Notes under the pieces: model-generated | The model's database searches: none | The model's input: the letters and a program-made list of their open reading frames with translations, nothing else | Told to the model about the DNA's origin: nothing | Part shown: positions 1-5,625 of the stretch, in pieces | Layout of the letters: each line of letters opens with the position of its first letter | How positions within the stretch are numbered: the stretch's first letter is position 1 | DNA from: an archaeon | GTDB taxonomy: Archaea > Thermoproteota > Bathyarchaeia > TCS64 | Length of the DNA stretch: 14,016 bases | Assembly: GCA_020444005.1 (NCBI GenBank) | Contig: JAHLLU010000019.1 | Coordinates: 1-14,016 of the forward strand | Direction: 5' to 3' | Made by a program: the position numbers and the translations under genes

Positions 1-57
1 TGGCGCGAAAAAGCCAACCAATAACCCCATATTTTCCCCACCCCTTTCTAATCTATA

Positions 58-528
58 TTGAAGCGTATAGTAATCAGCCGATGTCTAGGAATCGAGGCAA
101 CAAGATACAACGGCAAGATGATAGAGGCACCTTGGTTGAAAGAACTAGCAGCGAAAGCAGAGCTTGTTCCTGTTTGCCCGGAATTTGAGATAGGATTAGG
201 TGTGCCTAGAAAACCTATCAACTTAATGAAAACGATGGACGGTGTACAAGTTATCCAAAATGAGACAGGACTCGATCTAAGTGAAGAGTTGGTTTCCTTC
301 AGTCAAGGGTATCTCCGTTTTGTAGGAGATGTTGATGCTTTTATCTTAAAGAGCAAATCGCCTTCCTGTGGACTTGGTACCACAAAGATACATCAAGATG
401 AAGGCTTTGATCTTGGTTCAGGGATTTTTGCGGATTTAGCGTCCAATCTTTTTCCTGACGCGGTTTTTGTTGATGAACTGTTTATGATTGAGAAAGGTGT
501 AAGTGCTCTTCTAACTCTCATTGATTAA
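58..528 (+). CDS. DUF523 family protein (YbbK-like)
   Basis: A 156-residue protein with the layout of the DUF523 family: an N-terminal strand followed by SRCLG with Cys9, a short Y-N-G motif (about residues 17-19), VPVCPE with Cys40, and KSKSPSCG with Cys104. The three cysteines in these motifs are the family hallmark; the biochemical role of the family is not established, and metal or thiol chemistry is only an inference. Length is normal for the single-domain form. The start is TTG at 58, giving the expected MKRIVISRC beginning. A TATA-like CATATTTT at 28-35 lies about 26 nt upstream and would suit a leaderless transcript. The 3' end overlaps the convergent DinB-like gene by 11 bp. Family assignment is secure; function is not. 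Confidence 0.85.
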   Translation: MKRIVISRCLGIEATRYNGKMIEAPWLKELAAKAELVPVCPEFEIGLGVPRKPINLMKTMDGVQVIQNETGLDLSEELVSFSQGYLRFVGDVDAFILKSKSPSCGLGTTKIHQDEGFDLGSGIFADLASNLFPDAVFVDELFMIEKGVSALLTLID

Positions 529-958
529 CTCGTTTATTTATGCCCCTGAGCATGGCTATCTGACCATTATGATGTAGAAGTTCCCCCAGTAGAAAAAATA
601 TCGGCTCTTTTAGCGGTCTCATAGAGCCCCATATCATGACCTTCTCGTCAAGTTGAGCCTCATCCAACTCACTTAGCAGAGATAATACCCGTACTCTGGC
701 TTTCCCAAGGTCTTCCTTGAGTTCAGTTAGGCTGTGTTTCTGTTGCTCATAGTCATCGTCCCATCCTTCCGGGTTATAGGTACCCGTCAATAACTGTGGT
801 ATGAGCAAGTAAGCGATTCTGGTCATATGTACAAGTATCCAGTATATGCTGTTGGCTTCATTGACTGGTTTCCAGTCCATTATTTCTGGTGTTATTTCGT
901 TGGCTGTTTGAGTTATTCTTTCAAATATGTATCCTGCGAAATCTGTTAAAACATTCAT
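518..958 (-). CDS. DinB-like (DinB/YfiT superfamily) four-helix protein
   Basis: A 146-residue mostly helical protein resembling the DinB/YfiT superfamily: an early helix, then WILVHM with His44, a central helix pair, and a C-terminal LLGELLHHNGQIAMLRG segment. DinB folds usually bind a metal through one early His and a late HxxxH. Here the early His44 and the late His130 (followed by NGQ) are present, but the first position of the late pair is Glu126, so the metal site is altered or uses Glu. Members include thiol-dependent S-transferases and many proteins of unknown role; the substrate cannot be inferred. The start ATG at 958 lies about 27 nt from a TATA-like CATTTTATC (minus strand, 982-990), which suggests a leaderless mRNA. 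Convergent with the DUF523 gene, with an 11-bp 3' overlap. Confidence 0.75.
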   Translation of the reverse strand: MNVLTDFAGYIFERITQTANEITPEIMDWKPVNEANSIYWILVHMTRIAYLLIPQLLTGTYNPEGWDDDYEQQKHSLTELKEDLGKARVRVLSLLSELDEAQLDEKVMIWGSMRPLKEPIFFLLGELLHHNGQIAMLRGINKRVNQ

Positions 959-979
959 AGTATGAAATCAGGGTTCTTA

Positions 980-990
980 TTGATAAAATG
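980..990. promoter_or_regulatory. Possible bidirectional TATA element between the DinB-like and VTT genes
   Basis: The sequence TTGATAAAATG reads as a TATA-like box on both strands. Its centre lies about 27 nt from the leftward ATG at 958 and about 26 nt from the rightward GTG at 1011, the archaeal TATA-to-start distance, so it could drive two divergent leaderless transcripts. This is a motif-based inference. Confidence 0.35.
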
Positions 991-1010
991 GTAGATAATC
1001 TTAACAGATA

Positions 1011-1652
1011 GTGTACAGAAGCACTTGTAATACAATTAAGGTGACTATTGTGGATATTTGGGCATGGATGACTGATCTAGTAGCTAACTATGGCTACACT
1101 GGAGCGTTTTTCATATCCATATTTGGTAACTTTACCGTCTTTTTCCCAGTTCCCTACGTAATCACAATCTATGCTTTTGGAGCCTCATTAAACCCTCTTT
1201 TACTCGGTATATCCTGTGGATTAGGCGCTACAATAGGTGAGTTTAGTGCTTATCTCATTGGCAGAGGCGGAAGAAGAGTAATTGATGAACGCTATGGTGA
1301 GAAACTGGAGACCGCTAAGAAACTTGTTCAGAACTATGGAATGACTGTTATTTTCCTATTTGCGGTATTGCCTCTTCCCGATGATCTTATTCTCATTCCA
1401 CTGGGTATGCTCAGATATAATCTGAAACGAGCGATAATCGCGATGTTTCTAGGAAAACTGGTTATGTGTACAACGGTAGCATATGCTGGAAGATATAGTT
1501 ATTCGATAATCAAGGACGTCTTCGCCTCAAGCGGATGGTTTGGAGGAATAGCATCAACAATACTTCTAGTCGTGGTCATCTATGCGCTACTAAAAATCGA
1601 CTGGAACAAGTATCTCGAAGAAAGAATGGAGAAAAAGGTTAAAGATCAGTGA
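1011..1652 (+). CDS. VTT-domain (DedA/SNARE-associated) integral membrane protein
   Basis: A 213-residue polytopic membrane protein of the VTT/DedA (SNARE-associated Golgi protein, YqaA-like) family. Family signatures are the glycine-rich GATIGEFSAYLIGRGGR block (residues 72-88) and the AVLPLPDDLILIPLGMLR block (118-135), which form the paired re-entrant hairpins typical of these proteins. Hydrophobic segments lie at about 31-58, 60-84, 111-132, 140-161 and 178-195; the C-terminus is short, charged and probably cytoplasmic. Bacterial and eukaryotic relatives act in lipid (undecaprenyl phosphate or phospholipid) translocation; the lipid here is unknown. Start choice is open: GTG at 1011 fits a leaderless transcript, but an AAGGTGA at 1038-1044 placed 5 nt before GTG at 1050 is a good Shine-Dalgarno, which would shorten the protein by 13 residues without touching a membrane segment. 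The 3' end overlaps the convergent M42 gene by 14 bp. Confidence 0.85.
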   Translation: MYRSTCNTIKVTIVDIWAWMTDLVANYGYTGAFFISIFGNFTVFFPVPYVITIYAFGASLNPLLLGISCGLGATIGEFSAYLIGRGGRRVIDERYGEKLETAKKLVQNYGMTVIFLFAVLPLPDDLILIPLGMLRYNLKRAIIAMFLGKLVMCTTVAYAGRYSYSIIKDVFASSGWFGGIASTILLVVVIYALLKIDWNKYLEERMEKKVKDQ

Positions 1653-2718
1653 ATCCTTTAACGGTCTCCCAGTTAAGTCTCTTCAACAACTCGACAACCA
1701 GCTTGATAGCGTTCTCGGTATCTTCAAGACTCAACAACCCGACATGGCTATGAATATGCCGCGTAGGAACTGTTATGACCACTGATGGACAACCCGATGC
1801 ATTCACGTGAATCCTACCGGCATCTGTTCCGCCACCTGCCATCTGACTAAGTTGCAAAGGAATCTGTACTTTTTCCGCAGTTTCCATCACGAACTCTTTA
1901 AACTCTTGATTTGGAATCATGCTTCTATCATAGGTAATCATTCCCGGTCCTGCGCCCATTTTTGTCGCAGCTTCTTGTGGTTTGATCCCTGGAACATCAC
2001 CAGCAATATCCACCTCAAGCACAATAGCTACATCTGGGTTAACAGTCTGAGCCATAGTCTGTGCGCCTCTGAGCCCAACCTCTTCTTGAACCGTGGCCGC
2101 TCCGATGATCTTGTTTTCATGAGGTATCTTCTCATCCTTGATGCGTCTCATTGCCTCCATGATCACGAAAGTTCCTATTCTGTCATCGAAGGCTTTTCCC
2201 ATGGCAACTTTTCCATCGCGGATTACACTGAATGGACTCCAAGGTACAACTGCATCACCGACCCGTATGCCTGCTTCCTCTACTTCTTCCTTTGATGAAG
2301 CACCTATATCGATGAACATGTCCTTCTTCTCTACGATCTTCTTTCTTTCATCTTGAGGGAGTATGTGTGGTGGCTTTGATGCAATGATTCCAATATGGTC
2401 TCCTTTCTTTCCTCTGATGGTAACTTTCTGGGCTAATAGTACCTGGTCCCACCATCCTCCAAGTTGGTTGAACGTGAGAAAGCCTTCATCAGTAATTGAT
2501 GAGACTATGAAACCAACCTCATCCGTATGACCAGTGAGAAGTATCTTTGGTCCTTCGCCCTCTAACGTAAACGCTACTGATCCAAGTCTGTCTGTGAGTA
2601 TCTCATCTGCAAAGCTCTTTACTTCTTGTTTGACATGCTTGTTTACTTCTCGTTCAAACCCTGATGGTCCAAAGGCGTCCATCAGTTTCTGCATTAACTC
2701 GATTTCTCGTTTATCCAT
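1639..2718 (-). CDS. M42 family metallo-aminopeptidase (TET/FrvX-like)
   Basis: A 359-residue di-metal peptidase of family M42, cytosolic, which trims N-terminal residues from peptides; archaeal relatives form tetrahedral dodecamers acting after the proteasome. From the ATG at 2718 the metal and catalytic set is visible: His64 and Asp66 in GHTDEVG, the bridging Asp in AFDDRIG (178/179), catalytic Glu in QEEVG (212/213), Asp237 in LEVDIAGDVPG, and His323 in RHIHSH. The segment between about residues 70 and 165 is the usual inserted PDZ-like dimerisation domain. Full length for the family. A GTG three codons upstream (2727) is also possible, but a TATA box at 2741-2748 is about 27 nt from the ATG, favouring a leaderless start there. 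Peptide specificity (acidic, basic or neutral) cannot be read from sequence. Confidence 0.93.
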   Translation of the reverse strand: MDKREIELMQKLMDAFGPSGFEREVNKHVKQEVKSFADEILTDRLGSVAFTLEGEGPKILLTGHTDEVGFIVSSITDEGFLTFNQLGGWWDQVLLAQKVTIRGKKGDHIGIIASKPPHILPQDERKKIVEKKDMFIDIGASSKEEVEEAGIRVGDAVVPWSPFSVIRDGKVAMGKAFDDRIGTFVIMEAMRRIKDEKIPHENKIIGAATVQEEVGLRGAQTMAQTVNPDVAIVLEVDIAGDVPGIKPQEAATKMGAGPGMITYDRSMIPNQEFKEFVMETAEKVQIPLQLSQMAGGGTDAGRIHVNASGCPSVVITVPTRHIHSHVGLLSLEDTENAIKLVVELLKRLNWETVKGFTDL

Positions 2719-2740
2719 TTCGATCACTTTATGATCAACG

Positions 2741-2748
2741 CATATAAC
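2741..2748 (-). promoter_or_regulatory. TATA box for the M42 peptidase gene
   Basis: Minus-strand GGTTATATG, read leftward, lies about 27 nt from the ATG at 2718. This is the spacing of an archaeal TATA box to a start site at the first coding base. Confidence 0.45.
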
Positions 2749-3015
2749 CTAAATCAGTTACCATCAACGCTTTCAAAAGGTTACTTTGGGTTTAATAGTG
2801 AAACCTTCATCACTTGACGTTAACACATGCTCTTAACACGAACATGAAAGACCTTATAGACCAACAACGAAAAAACCATGTAATATTAACTTAACAAGGC
2901 AACCATATTGACTACAGAAACACAGCTTACATAGATCCCTGTTTATTGTATTGAATATAACAACTTAAAATGATATCAAAAGAGTTGATTTAGATATTTG
3001 ATTCATTTCTGATCT
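2749..3015. other. A+T-rich intergenic stretch without a recognisable gene
   Basis: About 270 bp with frequent stops in all frames; the longest ATG-initiated frame I noticed on the plus strand is about 16 codons. No tRNA, repeat array or clear inverted repeat was seen. It separates the M42 promoter from the promoter of the candidate RNA. Confidence 0.6.
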
Positions 3016-3017
3016 GT

Positions 3018-3031
3018 CCGAGGTTTTATAT
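3018..3031 (+). promoter_or_regulatory. BRE/TATA promoter of the candidate ncRNA
   Basis: CCGAGG followed directly by TTTTATAT (3024-3031) has the form of an archaeal BRE plus TATA box on the plus strand. Initiation would be expected near 3050-3056, where the composition changes sharply from A+T-rich to G+C-rich. Confidence 0.5.
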
Positions 3032-3052
3032 GTCTGTCAGAGAGAATAAATG

Positions 3053-3192
3053 AAAAGCGGAGCGTGGCAGTGGTTGGCTGTCGTCCCTCGTTGCCGTTGG
3101 GGAAACCCGCTCCGGTAGCCCAATACTTTCTTCGGATTTCCTTACTGTTCCTTAGGAGCCCAGCGCCCACTAGCCAGCCCTAATTTAGGGCT
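3053..3192 (+). ncRNA. Candidate structured non-coding RNA (unclassified)
   Basis: A G+C-richer island of about 140 nt inside an A+T-rich gap, preceded at the correct distance by a TATA box. Nested helices can be drawn on the plus strand. A long-range stem joins TGGC-AGTGG-GCTG (3065-3080) to CAGC-CCACT-GCCA (3161-3176), with small internal loops and one bulged A. Inside it, GTTGCCG (3090-3096) pairs with CGGTAGC (3113-3119), closing a hairpin GGG-GAAA-CCC (3099-3108) that has a GNRA tetraloop. A competing or pseudoknot pairing is CGGAGCG (3058-3064) with CGCTCCG (3108-3114). The 3' edge is a perfect inverted repeat AGCCCTAA/TTAGGGCT (3176-3192). It does not match tRNA, 5S rRNA, the RNase P core or the SRP helix 8 motif as I know them, nor C/D box motifs. 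Strand is inferred from the promoter and the GNRA loop. A 22-codon ORF (3050-3118) overlaps the 5' half; a short peptide is the alternative. Confidence 0.45.
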
Positions 3193-3206
3193 CTTTGAAC
3201 AAATTT

Positions 3207-3236
3207 AAAAAACTATTCTTACATTTGGTGAGAATA
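3207..3236 (-). terminator. Hairpin plus T-tract terminator downstream of the LD-carboxypeptidase gene
   Basis: A 9-bp stem (3214-3222 with 3228-3236, one G-T pair, 5-nt loop) is followed on the minus strand by AG and then six T (complement of 3207-3212). It lies about 75 nt past the stop of the leftward gene at 3309 and would end the trmI/S66 transcript. Confidence 0.45.
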
Positions 3237-3308
3237 ACTCAATTTTGCCAAAAAGTATGTAAAATATATAGAAAAAAGTATGTTTTTAATGGAAAACTAA
3301 TCTATATT

Positions 3309-4307
3309 TTACCATATACATGGCTCTAAAAACGTTAACGTTTCCTTTTCCGTTGATATTTTAGCTTCAATCCCGATTGGAACTGTGGCTATTGGATTAG
3401 TATGCCCAAAATCCATCTGCGCTACAATGGGGTAATCCACATCCTCTATGATGTCCTCGATCAGCGAGCCTATCCAGAGATCATCCTTGATGCCTGTAAC
3501 CTTAGGAATTCTGCCAATGAGTAAACCGTTGATCTCTTCAAGTACACCAGTTTGCTCTAACTGTCTGAATAATCGCCTTACATTCTTTGGATTACCCGAT
3601 TCGTCTTCCTCTAAGAAGAGAAGCTTACCTTCTAGGTCTGGCCAGTACGCTGTGCCTGCTAAGGTTAGTAGTGTACCTATGTGTCCTCCAATGATTGGCC
3701 CTTGTGCTGTGCCTTCCTTGATGATCTGCCACCCGGGGTTAGGGTTCTCTGTTACTGGTTTTTCTGGGTGCATGTAGAAGTAAGGATCATCGACGAAGGT
3801 AGGTGATGCCCTTAGCTCATATTTGTTCATGGGGGTCATGAGCATGTCCTTGAAGACCTGGATTTCCCATGGCATCAGGAAATCGTGAGTGAATGTGATC
3901 AAGGCTGGTCCTTGGAAGTTCACTATACCTGCTTTCTCGTAGAGCGCCGTGTTTAGGAATGTTATGTCGCTGTATCCTATGAAGACCTTGGGGTTTGCTC
4001 TGATGAGTCCCCAGTCAAGATAATCGAGCAGATCATTGCTGTTCCAGCCTCCCCAGTAGCACATTATGCCATCAACGGATTCTTCCTTGAACGTGTTCAT
4101 CAGTACCTCTGCGCGTTCATGGGGTGGACCAGATGTACCCTTGAAATCACCGTAACAACTCGGATGTATCTCAACTTTGAAACCTATCTCTTCAAGGTTA
4201 CTTACTCCCTTTTGCACTGTTTCATCCGCTGTTGTTATTGGACTCGCTGGAGCAACTATCAGAATAGTATCTCCTTCGCTGAGTCGTTTGGGTTTCACAA
4301 GTTCCAT
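3309..4307 (-). CDS. Peptidase S66 (LD-carboxypeptidase / MccF-like)
   Basis: A 332-residue serine peptidase of family S66. The Ser-Glu-His set is visible: Ser113 in the nucleophile elbow GYSDIT, Glu233 or Glu234 in LLFLEEDE, and His302 in DFGHTNP. Other family marks are IVAPASP near residues 17-23, YWGGWNSNDLLDYLD at 84-98 and the GGHIGTLLTLAGT segment at 207-219. No signal peptide, so cytosolic. Bacterial relatives either cleave LD bonds of murein tetrapeptides (LdcA) or hydrolyse microcin C-like peptide-nucleotides (MccF). An archaeon lacks ordinary murein, so a role in peptide detoxification or in recycling scavenged peptides is more likely, but this is inference. ATG start; the gene begins 30 nt after the stop of trmI on the same strand and is probably cotranscribed with it. 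Family certain, substrate unknown. Confidence 0.9.
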   Translation of the reverse strand: MELVKPKRLSEGDTILIVAPASPITTADETVQKGVSNLEEIGFKVEIHPSCYGDFKGTSGPPHERAEVLMNTFKEESVDGIMCYWGGWNSNDLLDYLDWGLIRANPKVFIGYSDITFLNTALYEKAGIVNFQGPALITFTHDFLMPWEIQVFKDMLMTPMNKYELRASPTFVDDPYFYMHPEKPVTENPNPGWQIIKEGTAQGPIIGGHIGTLLTLAGTAYWPDLEGKLLFLEEDESGNPKNVRRLFRQLEQTGVLEEINGLLIGRIPKVTGIKDDLWIGSLIEDIIEDVDYPIVAQMDFGHTNPIATVPIGIEAKISTEKETLTFLEPCIW

Positions 4308-4337
4308 GGCAGTGTATTCTGCTATGGGTGATTAAAG

Positions 4338-5117
4338 TTATTCTAAGAGCTTTGTGACTTTACGCGCTGAAGTTAGGTATCCTGAGTGTCCAATCATCTG
4401 GGTCTTGGGGCGTGTCTTGTTGTATGCTACCGTGATCTCCCTGAGCATCAGTTCTACGGTTTCGATCTCGATGAATGGATGTTTGTTGAGCTCCTCTGTG
4501 GTCTTCATCACTTGCTCTATGGTTGGGCTGAAGCTGAGGAATACTGCGCTTCCTGCCATGGCTTTCCAAGCGTGTTCTATTACTTGCCATGGTGTTGCCA
4601 TGTCTAGAATTACTGCGTCAACATCCTCTTGTGGTATCCCCCTTGTGATATCGAGGATGGCTAAATCTACGTAGGGCATGAGTCCTGATTTTTCTATGTT
4701 TTTGGCTGCAGTGTTTTGATGTTTTTCGTTGATATCGTAACTGTATACTTTACCGTTTGGCCGTACGACATTGGCTAGTGCCATTGTAAGGGCTCCGCTG
4801 CCTGTGCCTGCCTCTACAACGGTGCTTCCGGGTCCGATTCCTAGTTGGAGTAGGATGTAGCCTATGTCTTTGGGGTATAGTACTTGTGTTCTGCGGTCTG
4901 TTTTTAGTACCCGGTCCCTGATCAGGGGTTTGAGGACGTAGAAACTGACTCCTAGACTGCTTGTGACTGTTATGCCGTAGGGTTGGTCTATGAGTTCTCC
5001 GAGTTCGATGAATCCTTTGTGGGTGTGGAATTGTTTGTCTTTTTGTACTTGTACCTTATAGTTGCGTCGATGGTCTAAGACGAGGTATATCTCGTCGCCT
5101 TCCTTGATCAGGGTCAT
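4338..5117 (-). CDS. trmI: tRNA (adenine-N1)-methyltransferase TrmI (m1A57/58)
   Basis: A 259-residue SAM-dependent methyltransferase that makes 1-methyladenosine in the T-loop of tRNA (position 58, and also 57 in some archaea); the enzyme is a homotetramer. An N-terminal beta-rich domain (about 1-70) precedes the conserved RTQVLYPKDIGYIL linker (76-89). The Rossmann core follows: motif I VVEAGTGSGAL (100-110), the acidic ribose-binding position Asp128 in YDIN, and DAVILDMATPW (167-177) with the presumed catalytic Asp172. The C-terminus MIGHSGYLTSARK (241-253) matches the family's conserved end. Length is typical. The start ATG at 5117 lies about 29 nt from a TATA box with a purine-rich BRE (5141-5155), so the mRNA is probably leaderless. 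Divergent from the AhpD-like gene and upstream of the S66 gene. Confidence 0.93.
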   Translation of the reverse strand: MTLIKEGDEIYLVLDHRRNYKVQVQKDKQFHTHKGFIELGELIDQPYGITVTSSLGVSFYVLKPLIRDRVLKTDRRTQVLYPKDIGYILLQLGIGPGSTVVEAGTGSGALTMALANVVRPNGKVYSYDINEKHQNTAAKNIEKSGLMPYVDLAILDITRGIPQEDVDAVILDMATPWQVIEHAWKAMAGSAVFLSFSPTIEQVMKTTEELNKHPFIEIETVELMLREITVAYNKTRPKTQMIGHSGYLTSARKVTKLLE

Positions 5118-5140
5118 AGTGGGGGTGTATAGTAGCTCTG

Positions 5141-5155
5141 GAATAAATTTCCTCC
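5141..5155 (-). promoter_or_regulatory. BRE/TATA promoter of trmI
   Basis: Read on the minus strand, a purine-rich GGGAGG element runs straight into AAATTTATTC. The TATA centre is about 29 nt from the ATG at 5117, fitting initiation at or next to the start codon. Confidence 0.5.
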
Positions 5156-5170
5156 CCTAGGAAGCCATAC

Positions 5171-5178
5171 CTTATAGG
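5171..5178 (+). promoter_or_regulatory. TATA box of the AhpD-like gene
   Basis: CTTATAGG is centred about 27 nt before the ATG at 5201, again the distance for a leaderless start. A GAGGGTG at 5192-5198 directly before the ATG resembles a Shine-Dalgarno but is very close to the ATG and would fall upstream of the predicted transcript start. Confidence 0.4.
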
Positions 5179-5200
5179 TATTTGTTGCGTTGAGGGTGTT

Positions 5201-5575
5201 ATGAAGAATTTACAGGAATACAACGAGTTCAGGCACAAGATGAATGAAAGGATAACTAACTGTGGTCATCTGGGTTTGAAGCGTTTCTGGGCACTTGATG
5301 GCCGAGCATATGAACCCGGTGCACTGCCGGAGAAGACCCTTGAGTTTATGGGTTTGACAACGAGCATGGTTTTGAAGTGTGATGATTGTGTCACGTATCA
5401 TCTTGTCAGGTTGATTCAGCTTGGCGCAACGAACGAGGAACTGTATGAAGCACTTAATGTAAGCTTGATTGTGGGTGGTTCTATTACTATTCCCCATATA
5501 CGACGCGCGTTCGAGACTATTGATGCGTGCAGGGAGCTTCAGAAGACTGATCCTACGCTAGAGTCCATGCTCTAG
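5201..5575 (+). CDS. AhpD-like carboxymuconolactone decarboxylase (CMD) fold protein
   Basis: A 124-residue helical protein of the CMD/AhpD superfamily. The diagnostic segment is LKCDDCVTYHLVRLIQLGAT (residues 58-77), giving the redox motif C60xxC63 followed by His67, as in AhpD-type disulfide reductases and peroxidase partners. The downstream ATNEELYEALNVSLIVGG block is also typical. Single-domain members work as oligomers. Because the CxxCxxxH set is intact, a thiol redox or peroxide-defence role is more likely than lactone decarboxylation, but this is inferred from the motif. The ATG at 5201 lies about 27 nt after a TATA box. The last codons and stop are built into an intrinsic-type terminator, so the gene probably forms its own transcription unit. 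Confidence 0.88.
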   Translation: MKNLQEYNEFRHKMNERITNCGHLGLKRFWALDGRAYEPGALPEKTLEFMGLTTSMVLKCDDCVTYHLVRLIQLGATNEELYEALNVSLIVGGSITIPHIRRAFETIDACRELQKTDPTLESML

Positions 5576-5590
5576 CTTTTATTTTTTATT
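5557..5590 (+). terminator. Intrinsic-type terminator overlapping the stop codon of the AhpD-like gene
   Basis: A perfect 7-bp stem GCTAGAG/CTCTAGC (5557-5563 with 5570-5576) encloses the 6-nt loop TCCATG and is followed by TTTTATTTTTTATT. The 3' arm contains the TAG stop of the gene, so the protein's last residues are encoded in the hairpin. Confidence 0.65.
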
Positions 5591-5594
5591 AACA

Positions 5595-5602
5595 CATATA
5601 AC
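5595..5602 (+). promoter_or_regulatory. TATA box of the GT-C glycosyltransferase gene
   Basis: CATATAAC is centred about 28 nt before the ATG at 5626 and lies just past the terminator of the preceding gene, which marks a new, probably leaderless transcription unit. Confidence 0.45.
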
Positions 5603-5625
5603 TGTCAACATTTTCTAAATACTAT

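Noticed and set aside
1807..2295. 162-codon plus-strand frame inside the M42 peptidase gene
   Set aside because: Antisense to a gene with a complete metal-site set; the translation is Cys/His/Ser-rich and lacks any recognisable pattern.
3053..3192. tRNA, 5S rRNA, SRP RNA or RNase P RNA identity for the structured segment
   Set aside because: No T-loop, 5S core, SRP helix 8 or RNase P core motif could be found on either strand, so only an unclassified RNA is proposed.
5210..5497. 95-codon minus-strand frame over the AhpD-like gene
   Set aside because: The plus frame carries the CxxCxxxH motif and a promoter and terminator; the opposite frame has neither.
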